Of a stretch of 64,000 nucleotides of DNA, positions 51,328 to 59,990 are shown piece after piece. Both the position numbers and the translations under genes were made by a program. Under the pieces are notes generated by a model. That model was not told the origin of the DNA and made no database searches. It saw only the letters and a program-made list of their open reading frames with translations. This stretch comes from Longimicrobium sp. (GTDB lineage Bacteria > Gemmatimonadota > Gemmatimonadetes > Longimicrobiales > Longimicrobiaceae). Every line of letters starts with the position of its first letter. The stretch's first letter is position 1. Where the stretch lies: positions 30,762 to 94,761 of the forward strand of contig DASVWD010000223.1 in the NCBI GenBank assembly GCA_036389795.1, in the 5' to 3' direction.

Positions 51328-52434
51328 ATGCCCTACGACAACCCAATCGATCCCTTCCTGGAGGCCGTCCTCGCCTGCGCGGGATCGGACCTCCATTTGG
51401 TCCCGGGCGCCCTCCCGCGCGTGCGCCTCCACGGCCGCATGGCCCCGGTCCGCCGCGACGAGGCGCACGGCGTCCGCGAGCTCGGCGCCGACGAGCTCCG
51501 CACGCTGATCCTGGGGACGATGCCGCGCCACCTCCACGCGCGGTGGGAAGCCGACCGGGAGGTGGACTACTCCTACGACGGCGGGGAGGCGCTCGGCCGC
51601 TACCGCGTGAACGCGTACTTCGAGCAGCGCGGGCCCGCCGCGGTGTTCCGGCGTGTGCCGCCGCCGCCCGCCAGCATGGACGAGGTGGGGCTCCCCGCGG
51701 CGGTGCAGGGGCTGGTCGACCTGCCCAACGGCCTGGTGCTGCTGGTCGGCCCCACGGGCGCGGGCAAGTCCACCACGATGGCGGCCATCGTGAACGAAGT
51801 GAACGAGCGTCGGGCCGGGAAGATCCTGACGGTGGAGGACCCGGTGGAGTTCGCGTACCGGGAGCGGGGGTGCGTGATCTCGCAGCGGGAGGTGGGCTCC
51901 GACACTCGGTCCTACGCCGCCGCGGCGCGGGCCGGGCTGCGGCAGGACCCTGACGTGATCCTGCTCGGCGAGGTGCGGCAGCGCGGGGTGCTGAAGCAGG
52001 CGCTCGCGCTCTCGGACACCGGGCACCTGGTGCTGACCACGGTGCACGGCAAGTCCGCGTCCGGGGGCGTGGCGCGCGTAGTGGGGCTGGCGGGGGCGGA
52101 CCGGGAGGAGGAGACGCGCCGCCAGGTTGCGGGCGTGATCCGCGCGGTGATCGCGCAGGCGCTGGTCCCGCGCGCAGACGGGACGGGCCGGATCGCGGCG
52201 TTCGAGGTGCTGCTCAGGACCAGCTCGACGGTCAACAAGATCCGCGACGGGAATCTCGCGTCGCTCAGGAGCGACATGAACGAGCGCGGATCGGGGATGA
52301 CCACGCTGGAGCGGTCCCTGGCCGAGCTGGTGGTGCGGGGCGAGGTCCGCGAGGAGGACGCGCTGGCGCACGCCAACGAGCCTGACCAGTTCCGGGGCGA
52401 ACTGCGGACGCTGGGCAACTCTGCCCTGCGCTAG
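51328..52434 (+). CDS. pilT: PilT-like pilus retraction ATPase
   Basis: 368 residues. The start 'SDLHLVPGALPRVRLHG' is typical of PilT. Walker A is 'LLVGPTGAGKSTTMAA', the Asp box 'ILTVEDPVEF', Walker B 'DPDVILLGEVR' and the His box 'SDTGHLVLTTVHGKSA'. The C-terminus 'VIAQALVPRADGTGRIAAFE' and 'TSSTVNKIRDGN' are PilT signatures. Walker B reads GEVR rather than GEMR, a common variant. It powers pilus retraction. It stands alone on the plus strand, divergent from the adhesin operon. Confidence 0.94.
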   Translation: MPYDNPIDPFLEAVLACAGSDLHLVPGALPRVRLHGRMAPVRRDEAHGVRELGADELRTLILGTMPRHLHARWEADREVDYSYDGGEALGRYRVNAYFEQRGPAAVFRRVPPPPASMDEVGLPAAVQGLVDLPNGLVLLVGPTGAGKSTTMAAIVNEVNERRAGKILTVEDPVEFAYRERGCVISQREVGSDTRSYAAAARAGLRQDPDVILLGEVRQRGVLKQALALSDTGHLVLTTVHGKSASGGVARVVGLAGADREEETRRQVAGVIRAVIAQALVPRADGTGRIAAFEVLLRTSSTVNKIRDGNLASLRSDMNERGSGMTTLERSLAELVVRGEVREEDALAHANEPDQFRGELRTLGNSALR

Positions 52435-52948
52435 GCCGCCCGCGTGCCGGATACCCCCCCAACCCCCTGACCGGCAGCCAGTTCGGGAGAGCGCGACTAT
52501 ACGTCGACTACGGGGACCACCGCGGTCAGCATCGCTGGCATCTAGGAGACTGGCCGCACTCCAGAGGCTGATTCCGAAAGTATATGATGGTGCCCAATGA
52601 CCGAACTTGTGATTCCTCGCATAGCATCGGTGGAAGAAGATGAGTAGCCGAACGCCTACCGCGAGGTCGCGGTTCAGAGGAGAGGGATGCCGTCTGGTGG
52701 CACGCTCGGATAGGGGAGGTGCTCACGATTTTTCTTGACGAAGTTCTACCTGCGCCTATTTTCTGTACTCACCTCTATTCGAGATAGACCCTTATGGGGA
52801 TTCTTTGATGTCCCTCCACCCAGTTCCCGCCTGGAAAGCCGTTCGGCGCAGGAGCGAAGTAAGCCCCACGAATTTGTAGCCGATCCATCGAGTGCCGTGC
52901 AGGACCGGCACCCATCCCCTTTTCTCTTTCTCATTCTCCCGTGCTGCC
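52435..52948. other. Intergenic 5' flank of cargo slot 3
   Basis: About 510 bases with lower GC than the backbone. A possible promoter is TTGACG (52735) with TATTTT 16 bases downstream. Nothing coding is convincing; no copy of the 121-bp repeat is visible here. Confidence 0.4.
52735..52762 (+). promoter_or_regulatory. Putative promoter of the MfnB-like operon
   Basis: TTGACG, a 16-base spacer, then TATTTT, preceded by a T-rich stretch. It would give a leader of about 180 bases. Prediction from consensus only. Confidence 0.35.
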
Positions 52949-54331
52949 ATGACGCCCAATCGCTCGCTGAATCGCAAGCTCCTCGTGAGTGTGTTCAACG
53001 CGCAAGAGGCGCGTGAGGCGGTGCTCGGAGGCGGCCGTATCATCGACAGTGAGGATCCGAAGAGCGCGCTCGGAAACATCAAGCCGCAGCACATCATGGC
53101 GATCAGCGACGCAGTCCTCGACTACGCCCGCGATCTCGATGTGCAGCTCAGCACGAACATCGGCGAAGACCAGCTCCTGTTCCGCCGCTCCGAGACGGGC
53201 GAGGCGCTCGAGAAATCCCCTTACGAGATTGCCGGCAAGGCCGCGCAGGCCGCGATCGGGGTCGCCGCCTCGATGGGCACGCGCGTCCATTCATGCAATC
53301 TCGTCAAGGTCGGGGTGGACGGGATGCACATCGAGATGCTGAAGGAGGTTCTCGCCGAGGTCGTCCTGACGCTCCGGCGTACAGAGCATTTCTCCCACTC
53401 GCAGGTCATGTCCGTGCTCTTCGCGCAGAATGTCGCGCTATGGGAGGAGCGCCGCACCGAGGAGAGCGTGCGGCGGGTGCTGGTCGAGCTGCGCGAGTTC
53501 TACCCGTCGACGCCCGAGGATCCGCTCGCGTTCGACTTGGAGCGCTATGCGGTCGGGACGCTGCGGGACCGGGAGGGCGGCATCCTGTTCACCGACCCGG
53601 GCCAGGTCTCCCTCGGGAGTCTGGTGGGGCGCGGGGTCCTGCCGCAGGGAGCGAACCACGCGTTCGTTCGCGTGAACGAGCTCTTCCCGCACAGCCAGTA
53701 CTTCCCCCGGCTCGCGCAGGGGAAGAAGACCAATCGGGCGGTGGTCAAGGCCATGGTGGACGCGGCGGCAGACTCCGGCGCGAACGCCATCATGCTCGAC
53801 ACCTCGATCCTCTCCAAGGTGAGCAGCATCTGCCTCGTCGACACCGCCGGCAGCGACATGGTCGATTTCAACCGTTTCGGGGGACGCGACCTCCCGCAGT
53901 CGGGGATCCTGGACCTCGAGGACATCCGTTTCTTTGTGGAATACTGCCACTACCGCGGGATCGTGGCGAACGTTGCTGGGTCCGTTGAGAGCTACCAAGC
54001 GCAGCAGCTCTGGGTGATGGTCCCCGAGCTTGACCAGATCTCCACCCGGGGCGCGGCGTCCGCCGTGGTGCGCGACCCCTCCCGTACAGACGCCGCGGAC
54101 GAGGACACGCGGCAGCACCGGATCATCCGGCGGACACTCGTGCGGGGGCTGGCGCCGCCCGAGCACGGCGGGGTCCTCAACATCCCGGCCCGGCTGAAGG
54201 ACGACCCGGCGGCGCAGGGCGCGATCCGCGATCTGCGCGAGCGCGTCGCGGAGGGCCGCAGGGCCCTCGGCCTGCCGGCGCTGGAAACTTACTTCGTCGA
54301 CCGCAACGGCAACGCCGAGCCGGCTGCATAA
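52949..54331 (+). CDS. MfnB-like (5-formylfuran-3-yl)methyl phosphate synthase with insertion
   Basis: 460 residues. 'RKLLVSVFNAQEAREAVLGG' and 'IIDSEDPKSALGNI' align with the start of MfnB (UPF0264), whose NPK-type Lys is catalytic; here it is DPK. 'VHSCNLVKVGVDGMH' carries the second active Lys, 'ANAIMLDTSILSK' the conserved Asp, and 'VANVAGSVES' and 'ISTRGAA' the phosphate-site segments. MfnB condenses two glyceraldehyde-3-phosphate to a furan phosphate in methanofuran synthesis. Unlike the archaeal enzyme of about 235 residues, it has a central insert of about 120 residues (from 'RRTEHFSHSQVMSVLF') and a C-terminal extension. The neighbours are not methanofuran genes, so the product may be a different furan. 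Confidence 0.75.
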   Translation: MTPNRSLNRKLLVSVFNAQEAREAVLGGGRIIDSEDPKSALGNIKPQHIMAISDAVLDYARDLDVQLSTNIGEDQLLFRRSETGEALEKSPYEIAGKAAQAAIGVAASMGTRVHSCNLVKVGVDGMHIEMLKEVLAEVVLTLRRTEHFSHSQVMSVLFAQNVALWEERRTEESVRRVLVELREFYPSTPEDPLAFDLERYAVGTLRDREGGILFTDPGQVSLGSLVGRGVLPQGANHAFVRVNELFPHSQYFPRLAQGKKTNRAVVKAMVDAAADSGANAIMLDTSILSKVSSICLVDTAGSDMVDFNRFGGRDLPQSGILDLEDIRFFVEYCHYRGIVANVAGSVESYQAQQLWVMVPELDQISTRGAASAVVRDPSRTDAADEDTRQHRIIRRTLVRGLAPPEHGGVLNIPARLKDDPAAQGAIRDLRERVAEGRRALGLPALETYFVDRNGNAEPAA

Positions 54332-54358
54332 CTGCCACCTGTGCCCGCCCGGATTCCA

Positions 54359-56434
54359 ATGCCTCAGTCCACCATCATTCCCCTCGGTCAGGAAGGGCGT
54401 CCTCCGTGCTCGCTGCCGCTCCGCGACGCCGACCTCTCGCTCGGCAACGCGAACTGGACGAAGGGTTTGCAGGGAATGAGCGACTGGATCTGGAGCGGGA
54501 ACCTGAATCCCGCCCCATTCCCGAACAACCTCGCTCGCTACTTCCTTCACATCCCGGCCATCTTCGAGCACCAGCTCCACTTCTCGGCCACGCTGATCTT
54601 CGACGAGCCCTCCTTCCGCAATGGGATCCAGGTTTCCGGCTTCGTCGACCGGGTGACGCGCGAGCTGTGCATCTCTCTGATCGCTCAGCGCCGGCGCTCG
54701 TGGTACTCCATGACCCACCACGCGGTCCTTGGCCGGTTCACAGCCAACCGCCACAGCCTCCCCCTCGCGGAGTTCACGGCGAAGTGGACGAAGCTGACCG
54801 ACCATCGCGCCCACCCCGCCGTCTACACCCCGGTCGAACGGGAGGCGCTCGCGTTCGCCGACGCGTTCGCCACCGACCCCAAGTCGTACACTGACGAGCA
54901 GTACGATAGTTTGCGCCGCGCCCTGGGCGAGGACAACGCCCGTCGGTACCCTGCCGAAGCCCGATGGATGGACCAGCTCAACGCCGCCCGCGCCGCCCGC
55001 GCGCGCGCGTACCTGTCCGAACCGGGCCAGGAGGATTTCGTGGAGGCGTGCGCCCAGGCGGCCGCCGGGGTGCCGACGCAGATCCCCGAGCAAATGAACG
55101 AGCGGATAATCGACGCTCAAGTAGTCGAGCTCGCATTCCTGTGCATGCAGTTCGTGGCGCTTACCGGGGTGTTTACCTCGCTGAATGTCCCGGACGAATC
55201 GTTCCTCCCCGACGTGATGCAGGCGCTGCTTCCGGATGAGTTAATCACGCGGCTCAACGGGTTGAACGCGCTCGGTGGAGAGGGAATGGTGGACCTCGTC
55301 CCTCCCGTCGTCGAACCACCGCTCGCGGAAATCCGAAAGGGGTACGTCCGGGTCGCGCCAGCTCCCCTGAAGGACCGAGCGCGCCGGATCCCGCTGCGCA
55401 CGTACGAGCCTCTGCGTGCCGGAGAATCCCATCAGGACCTTGATAAGGGCTTGACGGTCGGCGGAGTGCAGGTTGGCGTGTACGGCTGGAGCTTCGGCGC
55501 GCACTTTCCAGGAAGCCTACCCTACGCCCTCATGCTCCACCCGGAGCTCGCTCGGTTCGAGCCTCCATACTCGCTGCCGTTATTGTTCAACGAGGACGAA
55601 TGGCGAAATGGGACCCACACGGGCGGCTTCGTGTCACGTCTCCTGAAGGAATTGGTGTTCCAAAAGATCTACCGGACGACACGGAGCCGTTACGGGATCG
55701 AACACCACACGATGTTCCTCTTCAATGCCTACCTAGACGAGTACGGCGTGAACCGGGACCCGAAGCCGAACTTCACGGCCGACGAACAGGAGGAGGCCAG
55801 GAAGCGGGCCGTTGAACGTGCCAACGAAGTGATCCTATGGGTGCACAGCCATGAGAACGCGCCGAAGGACGTCTTTAGCGAGTCCGAACGCGCCGTCCTG
55901 TCCTGGACGCACCGGTTCGTCACTGCGCCGCACTCCGCGCACGAGTTAGAGCCCCGCGTCCGGGAGGAACTCGACCGCGAGAATCGCCGCGAGGTGGCCG
56001 CCGGGTTACGACGGCTCGACATGTCACCAGGGCTTGGGTCCGAGGCCGCATACCGGCGCCTGCTCGATCATCAGATTGCAGAACTCGCCATGTTGATCGG
56101 TCATATGGACGGCTTGGGGCGAGCGCTGACCATCCTCCGCCTTGAATCCGAGGAGCCGGCGCAGGTAATCAAGGGAAAGCCGGGACCGCAGGGCGGTATC
56201 ATTCCCGATCCGTCCTCAAAGGACGGAGACGAGATCATTTTGACCGGCCATTTCAACAATCGTCCGGGATTCCTCGAAGTATTGTACTTCCTTGGCGTCA
56301 GCGACGCGGCGCTGACACTCAACGAGCTCCTGGTGAACCCCGTCCTGAACGAGAAAGTCCGTCGTCAGCTCGAGCAGGACGAGAGGGACATCAACGTCAG
56401 TGGTACCGAGGCCGCCAAGACGGGGGAGTTTTGA
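54359..56434 (+). CDS. Tandem AhpD/carboxymuconolactone-decarboxylase-like protein
   Basis: 691 residues with two related halves. Each half has a CMD/AhpD-like core: in the first 'RELCISLIAQRRRSWYSMTH' then 'HAVLG', and 'VEREALAFADAFATDPKSY'; in the second 'ELVFQKIYRTTRSRYGIEHH' and 'SERAVLSWTHRFVTAPHSA'. Both keep the His of the CMD active site ('MTHH', 'IEHH') but lack the CxxC of true AhpD, so neither is a thiol peroxidase. The helices after each core end in 'AQVVELAFLCMQFVALTGVF' and 'HQIAELAMLIGHMDGLGRAL'. It begins 27 bases after the MfnB-like stop. Substrate unknown. Confidence 0.7.
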   Translation: MPQSTIIPLGQEGRPPCSLPLRDADLSLGNANWTKGLQGMSDWIWSGNLNPAPFPNNLARYFLHIPAIFEHQLHFSATLIFDEPSFRNGIQVSGFVDRVTRELCISLIAQRRRSWYSMTHHAVLGRFTANRHSLPLAEFTAKWTKLTDHRAHPAVYTPVEREALAFADAFATDPKSYTDEQYDSLRRALGEDNARRYPAEARWMDQLNAARAARARAYLSEPGQEDFVEACAQAAAGVPTQIPEQMNERIIDAQVVELAFLCMQFVALTGVFTSLNVPDESFLPDVMQALLPDELITRLNGLNALGGEGMVDLVPPVVEPPLAEIRKGYVRVAPAPLKDRARRIPLRTYEPLRAGESHQDLDKGLTVGGVQVGVYGWSFGAHFPGSLPYALMLHPELARFEPPYSLPLLFNEDEWRNGTHTGGFVSRLLKELVFQKIYRTTRSRYGIEHHTMFLFNAYLDEYGVNRDPKPNFTADEQEEARKRAVERANEVILWVHSHENAPKDVFSESERAVLSWTHRFVTAPHSAHELEPRVREELDRENRREVAAGLRRLDMSPGLGSEAAYRRLLDHQIAELAMLIGHMDGLGRALTILRLESEEPAQVIKGKPGPQGGIIPDPSSKDGDEIILTGHFNNRPGFLEVLYFLGVSDAALTLNELLVNPVLNEKVRRQLEQDERDINVSGTEAAKTGEF

Positions 56435-56705
56435 TGCCGGTGGCCTGCACCCGTGCGGCTACTTGGCGTACCACATTCTGACGATGCCGCTCCTGACCGA
56501 GTCGCAACGGTTGGCCTACGCGGGACACGACAGCTTCGCCCTGAAACGTCGCGCCCATGGGATCAGCATCTGGTTCCTCCTGGCAGGGATCGGTCCCTAC
56601 ACGTTCTAGGCGCTTTCCCGCTGACGGCGCTGGGGCCGGCCGCCGGTTGCCGAAGTGCTCGCTCCACCACGCGCAAAAACAGTCACCGATGAGGGAGGAA
56701 GCACC

Positions 56706-57668
56706 GTGACGAAGATCGATCCGATCCTAGCGAAAAAGCTGACGGAGCCGCAGGAGCCGGTCCCGGGCTTCCCCATGAAGTTCGTCTGGCACGAGCACTA
56801 CTGGCCGGACCTCTTCGACGAGCAGAAGAGGCTGATCCAGACGGACATCCAGCGCGCGCGCGCGGAGGACAAGATCATCGTGTACCTGAGCTGTCCCATC
56901 AGCGCTCGGGGAGGAGGGTTTCACCGGACCAACGTCGAGATCGCCCAGGCCACGGAGCGACGTCTGCGCGCGAAGTGGGGGGAACGCTTTTGGATCCTCA
57001 ATCCCACCGCTTACCAGCTCGAATCAAAGGAGGGGCTCGGCCTCATCGCGGCCTTTGCCAGAGAAAAGGGATACGAGCTTTCCGAGCTGATCAGGGAGGC
57101 ACCCCCGTCGGGGGGCGACTACATGCGGATGTGGACGCAGGTCCTGGTGACGGCGCCGAACGCAGGAGAGTTGGAGAAGGAGAACACGGGCGCATATTTC
57201 GATGCGTACTACTTCCTCGGTCCCTCCGACGTCGAAGCGTTCTTCCAGGAGACGGGCGGCCGTACGCTCACCGCGTCGGTGGAGGCCTACTTCGCGAGCA
57301 AGTTCGCGACGGATCCGGACTTCCGCGAATACTTCGCCGTGAACGGCATCACTTGGGGAATCAGCGAGGCCTACAAAGGGAAGCCCGCCGAGTTGACATC
57401 GGACGAGAAAGAGCTGCGCGCCGCGTGGGAGCGGCTTCGGCAGGACTTCGTCCGGTTCTACACAGTGCGCGCGAGCATCGCGTACAGCTTGGGCAGCCAC
57501 GACGAGTGGAACATCTTCAGGCTGATCAACGCGAACCGCCGCGGGCTTGATCCCAAGAAGTTCGGCGTCAACGCGGGCATCGGGGCACAGCTCAGCGGTT
57601 TCTTCGACGGACGCCAGATCGACCCCTCGGCCGCCGAAACCCCAGTCTCCAGCGGATACGCACGCTGA
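56706..57668 (+). CDS. Nucleoside 2-deoxyribosyltransferase-like protein
   Basis: 320 residues. The segment 'DKIIVYLSCPISARGGGFHR' with 'TNVEIAQATERR' matches the beta-1/loop/helix of the deoxyribosyltransferase fold ('YLAGPI...'), and 'GGDYMRMWTQVLVT' and 'AYFDAYYFLGPSDVEAFF' continue the Rossmann-like pattern, including an Asp in the position of the family's substrate ligand. The C-terminal half is helical. The GTG start has a strong GGGAGGAA site six bases upstream. Such folds cleave N-glycosidic bonds of nucleosides or NAD-like molecules. Fold assignment is tentative. Confidence 0.5.
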   Translation: MTKIDPILAKKLTEPQEPVPGFPMKFVWHEHYWPDLFDEQKRLIQTDIQRARAEDKIIVYLSCPISARGGGFHRTNVEIAQATERRLRAKWGERFWILNPTAYQLESKEGLGLIAAFAREKGYELSELIREAPPSGGDYMRMWTQVLVTAPNAGELEKENTGAYFDAYYFLGPSDVEAFFQETGGRTLTASVEAYFASKFATDPDFREYFAVNGITWGISEAYKGKPAELTSDEKELRAAWERLRQDFVRFYTVRASIAYSLGSHDEWNIFRLINANRRGLDPKKFGVNAGIGAQLSGFFDGRQIDPSAAETPVSSGYAR

Positions 57669-57722
57669 ACTTATTCCGGCGGCATCGCCCCGCTGGAGGT
57701 AATCTGCCGAGCCGGAGGAGCC

Positions 57723-58826
57723 ATGCGCCTCGCGACCTTCAATGTCGAGAACCTGTTCAGCCGCCCCGCGGCGATGAACCTCGAGAGTTGGGCGGAGGGC
57801 CGGCCGGTCCTTGACGACGTCGCCGCCCTCGCTGCACTCCTCGCCAAGACCACCTACGACGACAACAACAAGGCGCAGATTACCGAGATCCTTGATCGCT
57901 ACGGGTTCGGAGACCGCGACCGCCGGAACAGACCGTTCACCATCCAACAGGTCCGTGAAAAGCTCTTCACGGTGCCGCCAGGCAGTGACCGCGTGAGGGT
58001 CGTAGCGAATGGCCGGGCCGACTGGGTCGGATGGATCGACCTGGTCCGGGAGGACCTCCCGGGTGATCAGATTGTGAACACCGGCCGCGTCATCACTGCG
58101 GTAGAACCGGACGTCCTCTGCATTGTCGAGGTCGAGGATCGAATCGCGCTTGACCGATTCAATCGTCAGGTGCTGGGGAACGAGTTCGGCAATGCGTTCA
58201 AGTTCGACCTCCTGATCGATGGCAACGACCCACGCGGCATCGACATCGGGCTCCTTTCGCACCACAGGATTACCTCCATCTGCAGTCACATCCACGATGT
58301 CGACGCAGAGGGGCGCATCTTCAATCGGGACGCTCCCGAGTACGAGATCGAGCTCACTGACGACCAGCGGCTGTGGGTAATCGGGAACCACTTCAAGTCC
58401 AAGGGCTACGGCGACCAGGCCGCGAACGATGCCCGGCGCCGCCGGCAGGCGGAGCAGGTCAGGTCGATCTATCTTCAGCGGCGTGAGCGCTTCGATTTCG
58501 TGGCGATCGTCGGAGACCTCAACGATGTCCCGACAAGCGAACCGCTTGAGCCCCTTGTTACGGGCACAGATCTCCGCGACGTATCGCTGCATCCCGATTA
58601 CGACGACCAGGGGCGGCCAGGCACGTTCGACACGGGGCGCCCGGAGCAGAAAATCGACTACATCCTGCTCTCTCCCGCCCTTTGGGAGCGGGTCCAAGGC
58701 GCGGGAATCGAGCGGCGCGGAATCTATGCGCCGCGCACCTTTCCGCACTTCCCTGAAGTCACATCCGACCGGAACTCCGCATCGGATCACGCCGCCCTCT
58801 GGGTAGATCTGGATCTGGGGGTGTAG
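57723..58826 (+). CDS. Endonuclease/exonuclease/phosphatase (EEP) family protein
   Basis: 367 residues, no signal peptide. The EEP motifs are complete: 'MRLATFNVENLF' (Asn), 'DVLCIVEVED' (metal-binding Glu), 'VIGNHFKSKGYG' (catalytic His), 'VAIVGDLNDVPTSEPLE' (Asp/Asn), 'KIDYILLS', and 'ASDHAALWVDLD' (final Asp-His pair). It should be an active Mg-dependent phosphodiesterase or nuclease acting in the cytosol. GGAGGA lies just before the ATG. It closes the four-gene operon. Confidence 0.88.
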   Translation: MRLATFNVENLFSRPAAMNLESWAEGRPVLDDVAALAALLAKTTYDDNNKAQITEILDRYGFGDRDRRNRPFTIQQVREKLFTVPPGSDRVRVVANGRADWVGWIDLVREDLPGDQIVNTGRVITAVEPDVLCIVEVEDRIALDRFNRQVLGNEFGNAFKFDLLIDGNDPRGIDIGLLSHHRITSICSHIHDVDAEGRIFNRDAPEYEIELTDDQRLWVIGNHFKSKGYGDQAANDARRRRQAEQVRSIYLQRRERFDFVAIVGDLNDVPTSEPLEPLVTGTDLRDVSLHPDYDDQGRPGTFDTGRPEQKIDYILLSPALWERVQGAGIERRGIYAPRTFPHFPEVTSDRNSASDHAALWVDLDLGV

Positions 58827-58849
58827 GTCTCTCCTCCTCCCTTTTCGCG

Positions 58850-58886
58850 ATAACGCCCTTCCCCTTTGCTGGTGGCGGGGCGTTAT
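58850..58886 (+). terminator. Terminator of the MfnB-EEP operon
   Basis: A 9-bp stem (ATAACGCCC / GGGCGTTAT) with a 19-base loop, beginning 24 bases after the EEP stop. No long T-run, so moderate strength. Confidence 0.55.
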
Positions 58887-59021
58887 TGTCGTGCTGACCT
58901 CCAAATCTCGTGAACCAGCGTGCCATCGGGCTCTCATCGGTTTGCCGGAACCCAGCCACGATGCAGTGCGACAACGATTACCCGCGGCCCTGCCGCCGCC
59001 TTCGAAACTGCAGGGTCTCTG

Positions 59022-59990
59022 CTATCGTGGCCCCGGCGGTGGCGAGACAACCGGCATCTGCTGAACGGCTGATGATGGCACCTGCCTCTGCCATAGCTCA
59101 CGCACTCTGCGCGCCTGCTCCGGTCGACCTGCCCGTTCCAGAGACTCTGCCACAGCTCTCCACTCCTCCAATGGGAGGCCCGCTGAAAAAGCACGCAGAT
59201 ATGCATCAGCGGCAGCGTCTTGGCTTTCGGGAATCATCCCGAGCAGCCGCGCTGCCTCGGATCTTTCCATCGCGCTCGCGAGCGGATGCGCAGCAACCGC
59301 GGAGAGTGCCGCGGCCCCATCGGAGGTATCCCCAAGCGCCAACAGGGAGCGGGCCCGGATGAGGATCACCTCCGGAGGAGGGTCGCTGACTTCGTCCGTG
59401 ATCGCCAGAGCGCGTGCGGGCTCGCCAGCACGCAGGGCGGCCTCCGCTGCTACCTCGACTTCTTTTTCGCCCGTGAGACGGACGCCGACCTTCCGCGCGG
59501 TCTCCGGTGCGAAGCAGAGCATCGCCAGAACCGCCGCGAGTAAAAGAACCGCCGCTGCCTGCCTTCGGGTCGCGCGGCCCGAGTGCGGGCGCACAGCGGG
59601 TGCCGGAGACCGCGTCCTGGAGGGCGGTTCAACAATCCGGGGGGCTGGTACGAACGCCTCGGGGTCCAGCTCCGGGGCGCGGGTCGGAAAGCGCGGCACC
59701 GGGAAACCGAGCGCGTCCGAAGCCACGCCGGCACCCGCCGCGGGCCTGGGGCTCAGCCGAAGCGCTTCCGCCGCGAGCTTGCCGACCGCGGCGCCACCGA
59801 CTTGCTTCCGCGCGGCCCGCACCCGGTGATAGGCAAGCAGCACCACCGGAAGCGACGCCGGGGGCGCCACCCGCGAGGCCCACCGCAGCAGCACGAACGC
59901 CTCGCGCACGCGGCCGTCCGCCGCGTGGCGCTCGGCGTCCGCCAGGAGCCGCGGGAGCAGGCCGGCTCCAGTGGAGTGCACGCCCTCCAT
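59022..59990 (-). CDS. TPR-like single-TM protein
   Basis: 322 residues. The N-terminal helical region 'LLPRLLADAERHAADGRVRE' is TPR-like. A Pro-rich linker, one membrane helix ('RRQAAAVLLLAAVLAMLCFA') and a second TPR-like part ('AAEAALRAGEPARALAITDE', 'ARSLLALGDTSDGAAALSAV') follow, with a Pro-rich end. Probably a scaffold protein of the pilus machinery, with one TPR part on each side of the membrane. Its start overlaps the preceding gene's stop (ATGA). Last gene of the pilus-accessory operon. Confidence 0.65.
   Translation of the reverse strand: MEGVHSTGAGLLPRLLADAERHAADGRVREAFVLLRWASRVAPPASLPVVLLAYHRVRAARKQVGGAAVGKLAAEALRLSPRPAAGAGVASDALGFPVPRFPTRAPELDPEAFVPAPRIVEPPSRTRSPAPAVRPHSGRATRRQAAAVLLLAAVLAMLCFAPETARKVGVRLTGEKEVEVAAEAALRAGEPARALAITDEVSDPPPEVILIRARSLLALGDTSDGAAALSAVAAHPLASAMERSEAARLLGMIPESQDAAADAYLRAFSAGLPLEEWRAVAESLERAGRPEQARRVRELWQRQVPSSAVQQMPVVSPPPGPR

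Noticed and set aside
56484..56609. 41-residue frame with one hydrophobic stretch ('ISIWFLLAGIGPYTF')
   Set aside because: Resembles the start of a TM2-domain protein, but too short and broken to call; at most a remnant.
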